DNA of 25,369 nucleotides from CAYOMP01 sp964405075. Lineage in GTDB: Bacteria; Bacillota; Clostridia; Lachnospirales; Lachnospiraceae. Positions 7,554 through 16,695 of the stretch are shown here, in pieces. Under the pieces are notes generated by a model. The model searched no databases. It worked only from the letters and a program-made list of their open reading frames with translations, and was not told the DNA's origin. Each line of letters opens with the position of its first letter. The first letter of the stretch is position 1. Location: the NCBI GenBank assembly GCA_964405075.1, contig CAYOMP010000030.1, positions 1 to 25,369 on the forward strand. The letters run 5' to 3'. A program made the position numbers and the translations under genes.

Positions 7554-9929
7554 GTGGTAAAAATGAGAGCAAATAGGTTGGACTTGAAAAAAGTTTCTAA
7601 AATTGAGAAGGGACGAGTATGTTTTGTTATTAATCTGTTCTTTTCTGTTATGTATCTTTTATGGCGTGTTTTTTTTACAATTCCTTTTGAATATGGAATA
7701 GTCTCTATTTCTGCCAGCATAGCTTTATTGGTGGTGGAAGTTCTTGGTATGGTAGAGGCATTAATTCATTATAACAATATGGCAGGCGGAAAAAGATATC
7801 CACTTCCGGATGTAGAAGGAGAGGAATTTCCAGACGTGGATGTTTTTATTGCTACATATAGCGAGGAACCTGCACTTTTGTATAAAACCATAAACGGATG
7901 CAAATATATGGATTATCCGGATAAAAGCAAGGTGCATATATATTTATGTGATGATAATAGAAGACCTGAAATGCGTGAACTTGCCAAGAAGATGGGGGTT
8001 AATTATCTTGACAGACCGAATAATGATGGTGCAAAAGCTGGTAATCTGAACAATGCTTTGGCACATTCTTCGTCACCATATGTATTAACACTGGATGCGG
8101 ATATGATTCCAAAGAGGGACTTTCTAATTAAGACCATACCATATTTTATCGATGCAGATAGAAGAAATAGAGGGCGAAAAGAGGAAGAGAAAATTAAATT
8201 GGGATTTTTGCAGACACCACAGTGTTTTTACAATCCTGATTTATTTCAATTTAATTTGTTTTCAGAATCAAGAATTCCTAATGAGCAGGACTATTTCTAT
8301 AAGGATATTCAGGTGGCAAGAACAAAATCAAATAGCGTAATATATGGTGGTTCAAATACTGTCATTGCAAGAGAAGCATTAGAAACGATAGGTGGTTTTT
8401 ATACGGAAGCTATTACTGAAGATTTTGCAACGGGTATTTTAATAGAACGTGCGGGGTATGTAAGTTTGGGAATAGATGAACCCCTTGCATCAGGATTGTC
8501 AGCAACAGATTTGAAAGAGTTGATTCAGCAAAGAGTACGATGGGCCAGAGGAGTTATTTCTACAGGTCGTAAGATGCATATTTTTACAGTAAAGGATTTA
8601 TCTTTTGCACAGAAAATGAATTATTGGGCATCAATCTGGTATTGGTATGCGCCATTAAAGCGTCTTATTTATATGATGTCACCAATTCTTTATGCGGCTT
8701 TTGGATTTATGGTATTTAAGTGTACATTGTCTCAGGTGCTTATTTTCTGGCTGCCTATGTATGTATCCAGTAGCATTAGTTTGAAGATGTTGAGTAACAA
8801 TATTCGTACTACTAAGTGGACTGGAATATATGAGACTGTGCTATTCCCATATATGCTTCTTCCGGTATTGTTGGAGAGTATGGGAATTACTTTGAAGAAA
8901 TTTAAGGTTACAGATAAAGGAGCAAAACAGAGTAGACGTGGGCAGAATTTTGTATATACGATTCCGTTTCTGATTTTGACTGTACTATCAGTAGTTAGTA
9001 TTATCAATTGTATTCGCATTATGTTTGACAGTGGCTCCTTTGGACCAATTGTAGTACTTTTTTGGTTGGTTAATAACTTGTATCTTTTGGTTATGTCACT
9101 ATTCTTTGTGGATGGACGTATACCTTACCGTAAATCAGAGCGTATTACTATAATGGCAGAAGGCAGTATTGATGATAGTAAAAGTGTAAGGCAGGGAATA
9201 GTCCGTGATATTTCAGAAACAGGTATTTCTGTTCTTTTGGACGAACCTTACTATCTTAAGGCAGATTCTACAGTAAGCGTCGAGATAAAAACAGAGAATT
9301 ATTATGCAAAACTGAAAACGCAGATTGTTTTTGTGAGTCAGTCAGGCAGTCAGTGGAATTATTCTATGAAAATACTGGACTATGGGGATTCTTATGATGA
9401 ATATCTTCAGATGTTGTATGACAGAGTACCTATGCTTCCGCTTGAAATTAAAAAGGATAGTGGTAGTTTTGAAGACCTTAAATTAAACACTCAGAAACGT
9501 TTGTCAACACCGTTTTTCCAGAAAAGGCAGTATCCGAGAATTCTTTTGGATGTTCAAGTGGAATGTTATGTACAGGAAGGTGAATTACATAAACTGTATG
9601 GTAAGGTTCTGCTACGTGATTTTAACTACTGCTATGTTCTTGTGGAACAAAGCATGAATGTGGAAAAAATGTTTTTGAAACTTGTAGAAAATATAGAGTT
9701 GGAATGCAGTTATGAAAGAGAATTGAATTCTGGATATCAACTATATGAAGTAAGAAATCTTGATGAACTGTTAGATGATTTGGAGCAGTTGGAGAAACTT
9801 TTGGTATGGCTAAAACAAACAAATGCAGAAGCTTTAAAACGGCAGGAAGAGAATAAACATAGGAATAATGAACAAAAAAAGGCGAAAGGCAAGAAAAAGG
9901 AATTTAGTGAAATTGAATTGCTATCTTAG
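7554..9929 (+). CDS. BcsA-like cellulose synthase with PilZ domain (and a probable second, degenerate PilZ)
   Basis: This GT2-family processive synthase is about 790 aa. Numbered from GTG 7554: two N-terminal spans (about 22-71); a catalytic domain with DDN (133-135), DAD (181-183), TED (288-290) and QQRVRW (325-330); further spans (about 360-518); then a PilZ domain with RKSER (526-530) and DISETG (552-557), both c-di-GMP signatures (RxxxR and D/NxSxxG). It would polymerise UDP-glucose into beta-1,4-glucan and export it under c-di-GMP control. A second region (about 655-750) carries RQYPR but has DFNYCY where DxSxxG is expected, followed by a coiled-coil, lysine-rich tail. AGGAGG (7542-7547) is ideally placed for GTG 7554; ATG 7563, preceded by AAGGTGG, is the alternative start. 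No BcsB-like gene follows. Confidence 0.9.
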   Translation: MVKMRANRLDLKKVSKIEKGRVCFVINLFFSVMYLLWRVFFTIPFEYGIVSISASIALLVVEVLGMVEALIHYNNMAGGKRYPLPDVEGEEFPDVDVFIATYSEEPALLYKTINGCKYMDYPDKSKVHIYLCDDNRRPEMRELAKKMGVNYLDRPNNDGAKAGNLNNALAHSSSPYVLTLDADMIPKRDFLIKTIPYFIDADRRNRGRKEEEKIKLGFLQTPQCFYNPDLFQFNLFSESRIPNEQDYFYKDIQVARTKSNSVIYGGSNTVIAREALETIGGFYTEAITEDFATGILIERAGYVSLGIDEPLASGLSATDLKELIQQRVRWARGVISTGRKMHIFTVKDLSFAQKMNYWASIWYWYAPLKRLIYMMSPILYAAFGFMVFKCTLSQVLIFWLPMYVSSSISLKMLSNNIRTTKWTGIYETVLFPYMLLPVLLESMGITLKKFKVTDKGAKQSRRGQNFVYTIPFLILTVLSVVSIINCIRIMFDSGSFGPIVVLFWLVNNLYLLVMSLFFVDGRIPYRKSERITIMAEGSIDDSKSVRQGIVRDISETGISVLLDEPYYLKADSTVSVEIKTENYYAKLKTQIVFVSQSGSQWNYSMKILDYGDSYDEYLQMLYDRVPMLPLEIKKDSGSFEDLKLNTQKRLSTPFFQKRQYPRILLDVQVECYVQEGELHKLYGKVLLRDFNYCYVLVEQSMNVEKMFLKLVENIELECSYERELNSGYQLYEVRNLDELLDDLEQLEKLLVWLKQTNAEALKRQEENKHRNNEQKKAKGKKKEFSEIELLS

Positions 9930-9960
9930 GGAATATAAGTAAAATAGTGCGGTAAAGTAT

Positions 9961-11058
9961 ATGAGAAGAAAAAAGTTTAAAATACTTGCAGCAATATGTT
10001 TTATTGTGTGCATTGTGGTTATTGTTGCAGGAATTCAATGGAAAAAGAATGAAAATATTCGTTTTGTGAAAAAATTGGGAGTTGGCATTAATCTTGGCAA
10101 TTCTCTGGATGCAATCGGCTTGTACAATTATAAGCCGGATGCAGACGAGCTGGAATATGAAATTTCGTGGAACAATCCTAAGATTACAAGAGAGCAATTT
10201 AGAACCATAAGGGAAGCGGGATTTCAAACGGTTCGAATTCCTGTGAGCTGGAGCGAGCATATGGATGAGGAAGGAAATATTTCACAAGTATGGATGAATC
10301 GTGTGCAGGAAGTAGTAGATATGGCATTGGACGAAGAATTATATGTGATTTTAAATTCTCATCATGAGTACTGGATGAATCTGATACCTGGGCAGGAGGA
10401 GAACATTGAGAAACAGTTAAGAAATTTGTGGAAACAGATAGCTACACGATTTGCTTCATATGATGAAAAATTGCTGTTTGAGGGAGTTAATGAGCCAAGA
10501 CAGAAGGACAGCGAATACGAATGGAATGAGGGAACACCAGAACTTAGGAAAATGGTAAATGATTTGAATTCTGCTTTTGTTGAAACAGTTAGAGAAAGTG
10601 GCGGAAATAATGCAAGCAGGTATCTGTTGATTACAACCTACGCAGGTCATTGCCTGAAGCAGAATATGGAGGAGTTGGAGGTCCCTAAGGGGCATATTCT
10701 GGTTTCCATACATGCTTATCTGCCTTATAATTTTTGTCAAAATAGAGAAGGAACCACTCAATGGAGTGAAGAAACCACCCAGGATACGGAAGAATTGCAG
10801 AGTGCTTTTAGACAAATGAATGAACTTTTTGTGCAAAAAGGTATACCAGTTATAGTGTCGGAATTTGGTTGTGTGGATAAAAATAATCTTGAAAGCAGGA
10901 AGGAATGGACACAATACTATATAAATCTGGCAAAGGAATATGGTATTTCTTATATCTGGTGGGATAATGGAAGTACCTACCAATTGCTTGATAGAGAGAA
11001 TAATAGCTGGAAATATCTTGAATTGGTAGATATTCTGACAGATAAGTCCATTGACTAG
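9961..11058 (+). CDS. Membrane-anchored GH5 endoglucanase of the cellulose operon
   Basis: The 365-aa enzyme has a basic start and one anchor helix (8-27), then a GH5 barrel: VGINLGNSLD (41-50), FQTVRIPVSWSEH (88-100), LNSHHEYW (131-138), FEGVNEPR (173-180) with Glu178 as acid/base, SIHAYLPY (249-256), VSEFGCVD (299-306) with Glu301 as nucleophile, and WWDNG (333-337). GH5 enzymes cut beta-1,4-glucans. Cellulose operons of Proteobacteria carry GH8 BcsZ in this role, whereas the clostridial CcsZ is GH5, so this is probably a CcsZ-type enzyme that trims or releases nascent glucan at the cell surface. It is the last gene, 31 nt after the synthase. No clear ribosome binding site is visible, which may lower its expression. 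The start is taken from the basic residues and anchor. Confidence 0.9.
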   Translation: MRRKKFKILAAICFIVCIVVIVAGIQWKKNENIRFVKKLGVGINLGNSLDAIGLYNYKPDADELEYEISWNNPKITREQFRTIREAGFQTVRIPVSWSEHMDEEGNISQVWMNRVQEVVDMALDEELYVILNSHHEYWMNLIPGQEENIEKQLRNLWKQIATRFASYDEKLLFEGVNEPRQKDSEYEWNEGTPELRKMVNDLNSAFVETVRESGGNNASRYLLITTYAGHCLKQNMEELEVPKGHILVSIHAYLPYNFCQNREGTTQWSEETTQDTEELQSAFRQMNELFVQKGIPVIVSEFGCVDKNNLESRKEWTQYYINLAKEYGISYIWWDNGSTYQLLDRENNSWKYLELVDILTDKSID

Positions 11059-11066
11059 TCTAATTT

Positions 11067-11097
11067 AAGAGATTACGCAGAATGCGTAATCTCTTTT
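11067..11097 (+). terminator. Intrinsic terminator of the polysaccharide operon
   Basis: AAGAGATTACGCA (11067-11079) pairs perfectly over 13 bp with TGCGTAATCTCTT (11083-11095) around a GAA loop and runs into TTTT, 8 nt after the GH5 stop codon. Confidence 0.93.
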
Positions 11098-11213
11098 GCT
11101 ATGGTGTGTTGGAAAATGTCTTTGCTTTTTGTTATTTTTTATTTATATTTTAGAAATTTTTCTGTTAGGAAGATTTGTTATTCTTAATTCATCAACGAAG
11201 GAGGAGAATATAA

Positions 11214-13496
11214 ATGTGGTTTAGAAAAATAACTATGAGAAAAACACAGTTTTTCATTATTTTGCTGCTTACCATGATGGCAGCATCGATTTTAACAGCT
11301 TGTATTTCATTTACTATTGAAACGCAGCAGTTTGTAGAGGAGTATTATAGTGCAGAAGAATGTCCTATGATTTTCTGCGTTTCAGCTCGTGAGGATGGTG
11401 CCGAGCTGTTACTAAAAGATGAAAAGGCTTCAGAGGTAATTGAAAAAATTGAAGAAGGTAAGGCAAAATACGTAACAGATGTTTTTTATGTAAATAATAA
11501 TAAAATACCAAATGAAGGAAATTTTGCCTATGATGTTAAGGATATTGATCAAATAGGATATCCAGTTACGATTATGGATGGAGAAGAGCAAAAAGCACCA
11601 GGGAATGGTGAAATATGGATTTCTAATATTTATGCAAAGGCCTATGATGTAAAGGTGGGTGACAGTTTTAGAATTGGAAAAGGTCAGGAATACAAGGTGT
11701 CAGCAATTGTAAATACAGCACTTTGCAGTTCAGGGTTTATTGATATTTATCCCTTTTACGTTAATGAACAGACATTAGAAGCCATGGAAGGAACTGAAGG
11801 TTATGTAGTGGATGTATATTTAGCAGATGAAGAGTTGCCATTAAAAGAGCTTCAGGAGATTTTGCCAGAGGAATTTATAAAGAGTCAGATGTATATGCTG
11901 GATAAAGCAACATTGAAAATGTGTTTATCCATTTTGACAGGTATTTTTGGAGGAGTTGGTGTAGTAGCTTCTATAATTATTCTGTTGGTTTCGATGGTAG
12001 TATTTCGTTATCTGGTTCGTGCAACTATTGCAAAAGAATATCAGATGATTGGTATTTACAAGGCACTGGGAAGAGAGAATAAGGAGATAAAAAATATTTA
12101 TCTTAAGGCTTATATGGTATCTGGTGTAATAGGTATGGTTCCGGGTATTTTTCTGGCATGGCCTCTGGCAACTTACTTGGGAAAAACGGTTCTGGGAGGA
12201 AACACAGCATTTGCATTGACTGGATATACGATGGTAATAGGTGTTGCAGTTATTGTATTTATGGGAATTGTACTATGGCTGAATGTATCTGGTGAATTGA
12301 AAAAGGTTCATAATATTTCACCTATACAGGCAATGAATTTGCAGACTCTCTCTTCAAAGGAGAAACTGAGTAAGTCGTTAATTCCAAATGCTTCTTCCAG
12401 TGTAGCAATGGCTGTAAATGGAATATGGAAAAGAAAAGGCATGAGTCTTTTAATTATTATGATTCTTACTGTTTCAGTTTATATGGATGTATTGGCAGGA
12501 GAGGTTGCTTTAACCTTATCGAATTATGCAAAAGATAGAAATATTTGGGAAAATTTGCCTGAATATGATTGTATGATAAAAACAATGGGAAATAATGAGG
12601 CATTAGAGTATATTCAGAATTCAGATGATGTTGAAGATTATGTTCGGGTAATGTTAGATCCGGAATGTAGCGGAATGGAAATAGAAGGAACCGATTGGAG
12701 TGGGGAAGAAGCACATCCGATGGTTTATGAGAATTTTAGTGAGGAACGATATGTAGATGTACCTTTTACTAAGGGACGAATTTGTTTAGAAAAACATGAA
12801 ATAGCGGCGTCTGAGCAGTTTTTGAAAGAAGTAGATAAAAAGGTAGGTGACTACATAAAGATTAGTAAAGGCGAGAAAGAAATCAATTGTCTGATTGTGG
12901 GAAGTTATAGTGCAATGATGAAGGGGGGAGCTTCCTTTTATATGCAGGAAAAGGATTTTGAAGAACTGGGATTTCTAATTGATTACCAGACGATACTTGT
13001 ATTTTTAAAGGAAGATGTAACGTATGACACCTTTGCCCAAGATTTTGAAAAGTCAGTTTCTAAGAGCATTATTTTTGTGGAAAGGGAAGGTGACACTGTT
13101 GGGGAAATCGCAAACCCTATATGTGCAGTATTGTTTATAGCTTTTGCAGCCTTCAGTATTTTAAATATTGTAAACCTGATTCATACACAGACCAAGGAAA
13201 GCCGTAGAAAGTACGGTATCCTTAAAGCAATGGGATTTACAACTGGTTATATCTTTAGAGAAAATCTCGCCAGCCTTACAATTCAGTATGCCATAGCAAT
13301 CGTGTTCACTATTTTGTTGAATGAATGGCTTTCACCGATTTTGTTCTCTCTTGCGTGTGGGGTACGTTATATTTGTAAACCAGCATGGCTGTTGGCAATG
13401 GTTGGCTGCGCAATGTATGTAGTGTTAATGATAATCGCGTGTTTGATGTTAATGTCTATAAGAAAAATTAAACCAGTGGAATTGATGGAAGAGTAA
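11214..13496 (+). CDS. FtsX-type ABC transporter permease, eight spans
   Basis: The 760-aa permease has duplicated FtsX architecture. Spans lie at about 12-33, 241-268, 303-325 and 340-362, then 409-430, 637-660, 688-712 and 723-748. Two extracytoplasmic domains of about 200 residues follow the first span of each half. Cytoplasmic loops contain the characteristic EYQMIGIYKALGRENKEI and RKYGILKAMGF coupling segments. Family members (MacB/type VII-like, including peptide-sensing and efflux systems of Firmicutes) usually work by mechanotransmission rather than classical transport. AAGGAGGAG lies 7 nt before the start. The ATPase, a response regulator and a histidine kinase follow directly, the common layout for antimicrobial-peptide or envelope-stress sensing modules. 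The substrate cannot be read from the sequence. Confidence 0.92.
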   Translation: MWFRKITMRKTQFFIILLLTMMAASILTACISFTIETQQFVEEYYSAEECPMIFCVSAREDGAELLLKDEKASEVIEKIEEGKAKYVTDVFYVNNNKIPNEGNFAYDVKDIDQIGYPVTIMDGEEQKAPGNGEIWISNIYAKAYDVKVGDSFRIGKGQEYKVSAIVNTALCSSGFIDIYPFYVNEQTLEAMEGTEGYVVDVYLADEELPLKELQEILPEEFIKSQMYMLDKATLKMCLSILTGIFGGVGVVASIIILLVSMVVFRYLVRATIAKEYQMIGIYKALGRENKEIKNIYLKAYMVSGVIGMVPGIFLAWPLATYLGKTVLGGNTAFALTGYTMVIGVAVIVFMGIVLWLNVSGELKKVHNISPIQAMNLQTLSSKEKLSKSLIPNASSSVAMAVNGIWKRKGMSLLIIMILTVSVYMDVLAGEVALTLSNYAKDRNIWENLPEYDCMIKTMGNNEALEYIQNSDDVEDYVRVMLDPECSGMEIEGTDWSGEEAHPMVYENFSEERYVDVPFTKGRICLEKHEIAASEQFLKEVDKKVGDYIKISKGEKEINCLIVGSYSAMMKGGASFYMQEKDFEELGFLIDYQTILVFLKEDVTYDTFAQDFEKSVSKSIIFVEREGDTVGEIANPICAVLFIAFAAFSILNIVNLIHTQTKESRRKYGILKAMGFTTGYIFRENLASLTIQYAIAIVFTILLNEWLSPILFSLACGVRYICKPAWLLAMVGCAMYVVLMIIACLMLMSIRKIKPVELMEE

Positions 13497-13509
13497 AAAT
13501 AGAAGGAGC

Positions 13510-13525
13510 GTCTGCAAGAGCAGAC
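13510..13525 (+). other. Short perfect hairpin between permease and ATPase genes
   Basis: GTCTGC and GCAGAC form a 6-bp stem around AAGA just before the ATPase ribosome binding site. There is no T-run, so it is not a terminator; it may stabilise or process the mRNA. Confidence 0.35.
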
Positions 13526-13541
13526 AGATTGGAGAAAAAGC

Positions 13542-14297
13542 ATGAAAAAGACAATTATTGAAACAAAGGATTTGTGTAAGAGCTTTGTAGTAGGAAAAAA
13601 TGCAAACAATGTACTAAAAAATATAAATATTTCTATTTACGAAGGGGATTTTACTATTATAATGGGAAGTAGTGGAAGTGGTAAATCAACACTTTTGTAT
13701 TCATTATCTACCATGGATAAACCTACCTCTGGCAGTGTTATGCTATACGGTGAGGATATTGCCAAGATAAATGAAAAGCAGGCGGCCGAAATTAGAAAAA
13801 ATAAAATCTCATTTATTTTTCAAAGTATGAACCTTCTTTCAGACCTTAATGTATTTGAGAACGTTGCATATTGTGGTTATGGTACAGCCAGTAAGGAAGA
13901 AGTGAATCAAAAGACAAAACAACTTTTAGAACAGATGGGACTTGGAGAGATGGCAGAAAAATACCCTTCAGAAATATCTGGTGGAATGAAACAGCGTGTA
14001 GCGATTGCAAGAGCATTAATATCTGGGGCCGGTGTGATATTTGGAGATGAGCCTACAGGTGCCCTTAATTCATCTATGGGAAAACAGGTACTGGATATTT
14101 TGACAGAACTTAATGCCCAGGGACAGTCAATTGTTATGGTAACCCATGATCTTAAAGCAGCTGCCAGAGCGACCAGACTACTTTATTTGGAAGATGGAAG
14201 AATTGTTGGAGATTTGAATCTGGGACGTTATACGCAGGAAACCAAAAAAGAAAGAGAAAGTGCAGTTTATACTTTCTTAAAGGAGCATAACTGGTAA
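13542..14297 (+). CDS. ABC transporter ATP-binding protein (MacB/LolD type)
   Basis: The 251-aa nucleotide-binding subunit has all expected motifs: Walker A GSSGSGKST (42-50), Q-loop FIFQSMNLL (near 90), signature ISGGMKQRVAIARAL (the usual leucine of LSGGQ is isoleucine and glutamine is methionine), Walker B VIFGDEPTGAL, and the H-loop VTHD. It belongs to the MacB/LolD/FtsE-like group that drives FtsX permeases, and its partner is the permease immediately upstream. A GGAG site precedes the ATG. It is followed after 11 nt by a response regulator gene, so transporter and sensor genes are co-transcribed. A C-terminal tail (TQETKKERESAVYTFLKEHN) follows the core domain. Confidence 0.95.
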   Translation: MKKTIIETKDLCKSFVVGKNANNVLKNINISIYEGDFTIIMGSSGSGKSTLLYSLSTMDKPTSGSVMLYGEDIAKINEKQAAEIRKNKISFIFQSMNLLSDLNVFENVAYCGYGTASKEEVNQKTKQLLEQMGLGEMAEKYPSEISGGMKQRVAIARALISGAGVIFGDEPTGALNSSMGKQVLDILTELNAQGQSIVMVTHDLKAAARATRLLYLEDGRIVGDLNLGRYTQETKKERESAVYTFLKEHNW

Positions 14298-14308
14298 GGA
14301 GGAACATA

Positions 14309-14995
14309 ATGGCGGGAGAGAAAATCTTGTTAATTGAAGATGATAAGGAACTTCAGGAAATCATAGTTGGTTTTCTAAAGCGGGAAGGATACGAGGTGGT
14401 GCAGGCATTTGACGGAGAAGAGGGAATCCGTCTTGCACATGAGACTACTCCTACTTTGATATTATTGGACTTAATGCTTCCAAAGGCAGACGGCTTTGAA
14501 GTATGCCGTGTAATACGTACCAAATCGGTAGCACCAATTATGGTTATTTCGGCAAAAAATAGTGAAATGGATAAAATGCTGTCTTTAGGAATAGGGGCTG
14601 ATGATTATATAGAAAAACCTTTTTCAATGCCGGAAGTTTTAGCAAGAATTAAATCTCATATCCGTCGATATACCTCTTTTTCAAAACCTATGGAAGATAA
14701 CAGAAAGATAGTTTTTGGAGAGGTGGAAATTGACCCACTCTCTTATCGAGTCTGGGTGTGTGGCAAGGAAATAGAATTGACCACAAGAGAGTTTCAGCTA
14801 CTTAACTATTTTGCTTCTCATCCATCCAGAGTCTTTTCAAAGGAGCAGTTATTGGACGCAGTCTGGGGTTGTACAGAATATATTGATGAGAATACCATTA
14901 CTGTTTATATAGGACGAATCCGTGAGAAAATGGTTCGTGCCGGAGCCTGTTATATAAAAACTGTTTGGGGGGCAGGATATAAATGGGAGATGTAA
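14309..14995 (+). CDS. OmpR/PhoB-family response regulator of the ABC cassette
   Basis: The 228-aa regulator has an N-terminal receiver domain (acidic pair Asp11/Asp12, phosphoacceptor Asp54 in LILLDLMLP, conserved Lys103 in IEKPF) and a C-terminal winged helix (about 130-228, with ELTTREFQLLNYFASHP and the closing GAGYKWEM). Phosphorylated OmpR-type regulators bind direct repeats near promoters. An AAGGAGGA site lies 7 nt upstream of the ATG. The reading frame overlaps the next kinase gene by 13 nt, fixing the pair as cognate. The natural target is the upstream permease/ATPase promoter, though I saw no clear repeat there. Confidence 0.95.
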   Translation: MAGEKILLIEDDKELQEIIVGFLKREGYEVVQAFDGEEGIRLAHETTPTLILLDLMLPKADGFEVCRVIRTKSVAPIMVISAKNSEMDKMLSLGIGADDYIEKPFSMPEVLARIKSHIRRYTSFSKPMEDNRKIVFGEVEIDPLSYRVWVCGKEIELTTREFQLLNYFASHPSRVFSKEQLLDAVWGCTEYIDENTITVYIGRIREKMVRAGACYIKTVWGAGYKWEM

Positions 14996-16350
14996 TCAGG
15001 AAAAAATTGTTATGTTATGATTTATTGGGCATTTTACTGGTGCTTTTCCTGTCGTGTTATTTGTCTTTTGTGGCATATTATAATATCAGCTATGAAGGTG
15101 ATGAACGAGATGTAAGAGTTAAAATGAATCAGCTTCTAGTATGTTTGCAGCAGGAACTAAAAGAGAATACAGATATTGTATGTGATTTGCCACAGACTGA
15201 TTTTCCATACTGTATCTTTGATTATGACGGAAAAGTATTAAAAACTACCATAAAGGATTATGGGGAAGGCGAGAAAGTAGATTTAAGTACTATAGGAAGT
15301 AGCAGATACTATATGGCACCTATTGTGAGTGAGAATCAGATAAAGGGTATGTTGCTTGTGGATCCTTCCGGGAATAGAAAAGATAATTTAATGGTGCTTT
15401 TGGGAAAAGAAATGGTGATAGCCGCTTTGCTGTTTTTCGTTATCTGTTTTGTACGGATACATTTTAATAGGGTAATGAGAAAAGATATCTGGAATCCTGT
15501 TAGTGAAATACATAAGTCTACGAAGAGCATATTAAACGGCAATTTGGAAGAAAGTATTCATTATGATTACAATGGGGAGATAGGAACACTTTGTCATGAT
15601 TTTGAGAAAATGAGGGATGAAATTCATGACAGGGAAATGCGTGAACAGCAGGCAAGTGAAAAGGAAAGAGTGTTGTATGCCAGTATTTCACATGATTTAA
15701 AAACTCCGATTGCCATTATTATCGGCTATCTGGAACAAATCTTTTATGGGGTGGTAACGACTACAGAGCAAATTAGGGAAACTACAGAGCATGCTTTAAC
15801 GAAGGCAAAGCTGTTGAATAAGCTTACTGAGGATATTTTAGAACATTCTAAAGCACAGATGAACCAATTGTCTATTCATAAACAGGAGGTATATGCCAAT
15901 ATCTTTTTTGGGGAATTGATGAAAGAGTATCAGCAGGAGTCGGTGCAGCAGAACTATCAGTTTAAATATATTTGTCCACCCAAAGTGCTTATTTTGATAG
16001 ATCCTGACAGAATTGCACAGGTGGTACAAAATATTGTGAGCAATGGGGTAAAATATGGTGGAAATAATCTTCAAATAGAAGTGGAATTTGAAGTATTGGA
16101 GCAGGAAAGTGAAAGTAAAATTCTGATAGTCAGCATCAGGGATAACGGTAAAGGTATTGATGCTACGGACTTACCGTTTGTTTTTGATTTATTTTACCGG
16201 GGAAATAAGGCAAGAACTCAAAACATTCCGGGGTCTGGTATAGGATTAAATATTTCAAAATATATTGTGGAAAAACATGGAGGAACTATTGAATGTGACA
16301 GCATTGTGGGAGTTGGAACCACGGTTTCTTTCTCAATTCCTCTTATTTAG
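14983..16350 (+). CDS. Sensor histidine kinase of the ABC cassette
   Basis: The 455-aa membrane kinase has span 1 (about 11-33), an extracytoplasmic sensor of about 105 residues, span 2 (142-160), a HAMP linker (about 161-215), a dimerisation/phosphoacceptor helix with SISHDLKTP (His237), and a catalytic ATP-binding domain with QNIVSNGVKYG (N box), DNGKGID (G1) and GSGIGLNISKYIVEKHGG (G2). It should phosphorylate the response regulator encoded just upstream, with which it overlaps by 13 nt. Unlike the very short-looped kinases that rely on a transporter for sensing, this one has its own external domain, so it may detect a ligand directly or together with the FtsX permease. Confidence 0.95.
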   Translation: MGDVIRKKLLCYDLLGILLVLFLSCYLSFVAYYNISYEGDERDVRVKMNQLLVCLQQELKENTDIVCDLPQTDFPYCIFDYDGKVLKTTIKDYGEGEKVDLSTIGSSRYYMAPIVSENQIKGMLLVDPSGNRKDNLMVLLGKEMVIAALLFFVICFVRIHFNRVMRKDIWNPVSEIHKSTKSILNGNLEESIHYDYNGEIGTLCHDFEKMRDEIHDREMREQQASEKERVLYASISHDLKTPIAIIIGYLEQIFYGVVTTTEQIRETTEHALTKAKLLNKLTEDILEHSKAQMNQLSIHKQEVYANIFFGELMKEYQQESVQQNYQFKYICPPKVLILIDPDRIAQVVQNIVSNGVKYGGNNLQIEVEFEVLEQESESKILIVSIRDNGKGIDATDLPFVFDLFYRGNKARTQNIPGSGIGLNISKYIVEKHGGTIECDSIVGVGTTVSFSIPLI

Positions 16351-16377
16351 TTTTTCTTTTAAAAGAGGGGTACCCAG

Positions 16378-16497
16378 ATGGATATTAGAATACTTCGATA
16401 TTTTTTGATGGTAGCAAAAGAACAATTGAGGTGCTTGGAGAAGATGGTTCCAATGAGTGGTGTGAAGCAGTATCGGAGAAAGAATATGCACAATTAA
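16378..16497 (+). pseudogene. LysR-family regulator remnant (N-terminus only)
   Basis: After a good AGAGGGG site, the frame reads MDIRILRYFLMVAKEQ, which closely matches the start of LysR-type regulators (usually followed by a helix-turn-helix), and then runs into unrelated residues LRCLEKMVPMSG and stops at codon 40. The helix-turn-helix and effector domains are absent. A second, overlapping frame is open to a stop at 16500-16502 and reads EVLGEDGSNEWCEA near the end, which could be the tail of another gene. I read this as the scar of a deletion that joined a LysR start to other sequence. With only 16 recognisable residues the call is moderate. Confidence 0.5.
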
Positions 16498-16610
16498 AAT
16501 AGATGGTAAAAATTTCATAGTTTATTCTATAACTAAAATAATTAACACAAAATATGGGGTGTTTTTGGGATTGATATCTAAGAGATATAATATGTTAAGT
16601 AAGTAGAAAG

Positions 16611-16638
16611 CTTCCAAGAGAAATCTTGGGAGTTTTTT
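16611..16638 (+). terminator. Intrinsic terminator after the ABC/two-component cassette
   Basis: CTTCCAAGA pairs with TCTTGGGAG over 9 bp (one G-U) around GAAA and is followed by six T. It separates the cassette and the LysR remnant from the next regulon. The rest of 16503-16640 shows no gene. Confidence 0.9.
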
Positions 16639-16695
16639 GTGTAAAATTCCATTTATGACATTCTGATAGTGGATGTTTGAGAAAGGATAAATTAA

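Noticed and set aside
11122..11149. TTGCTT-N16-TATATT as promoter of the ABC cassette
   Set aside because: A T-rich region gives many weak matches; a promoter must exist here but this sequence alone does not fix it.
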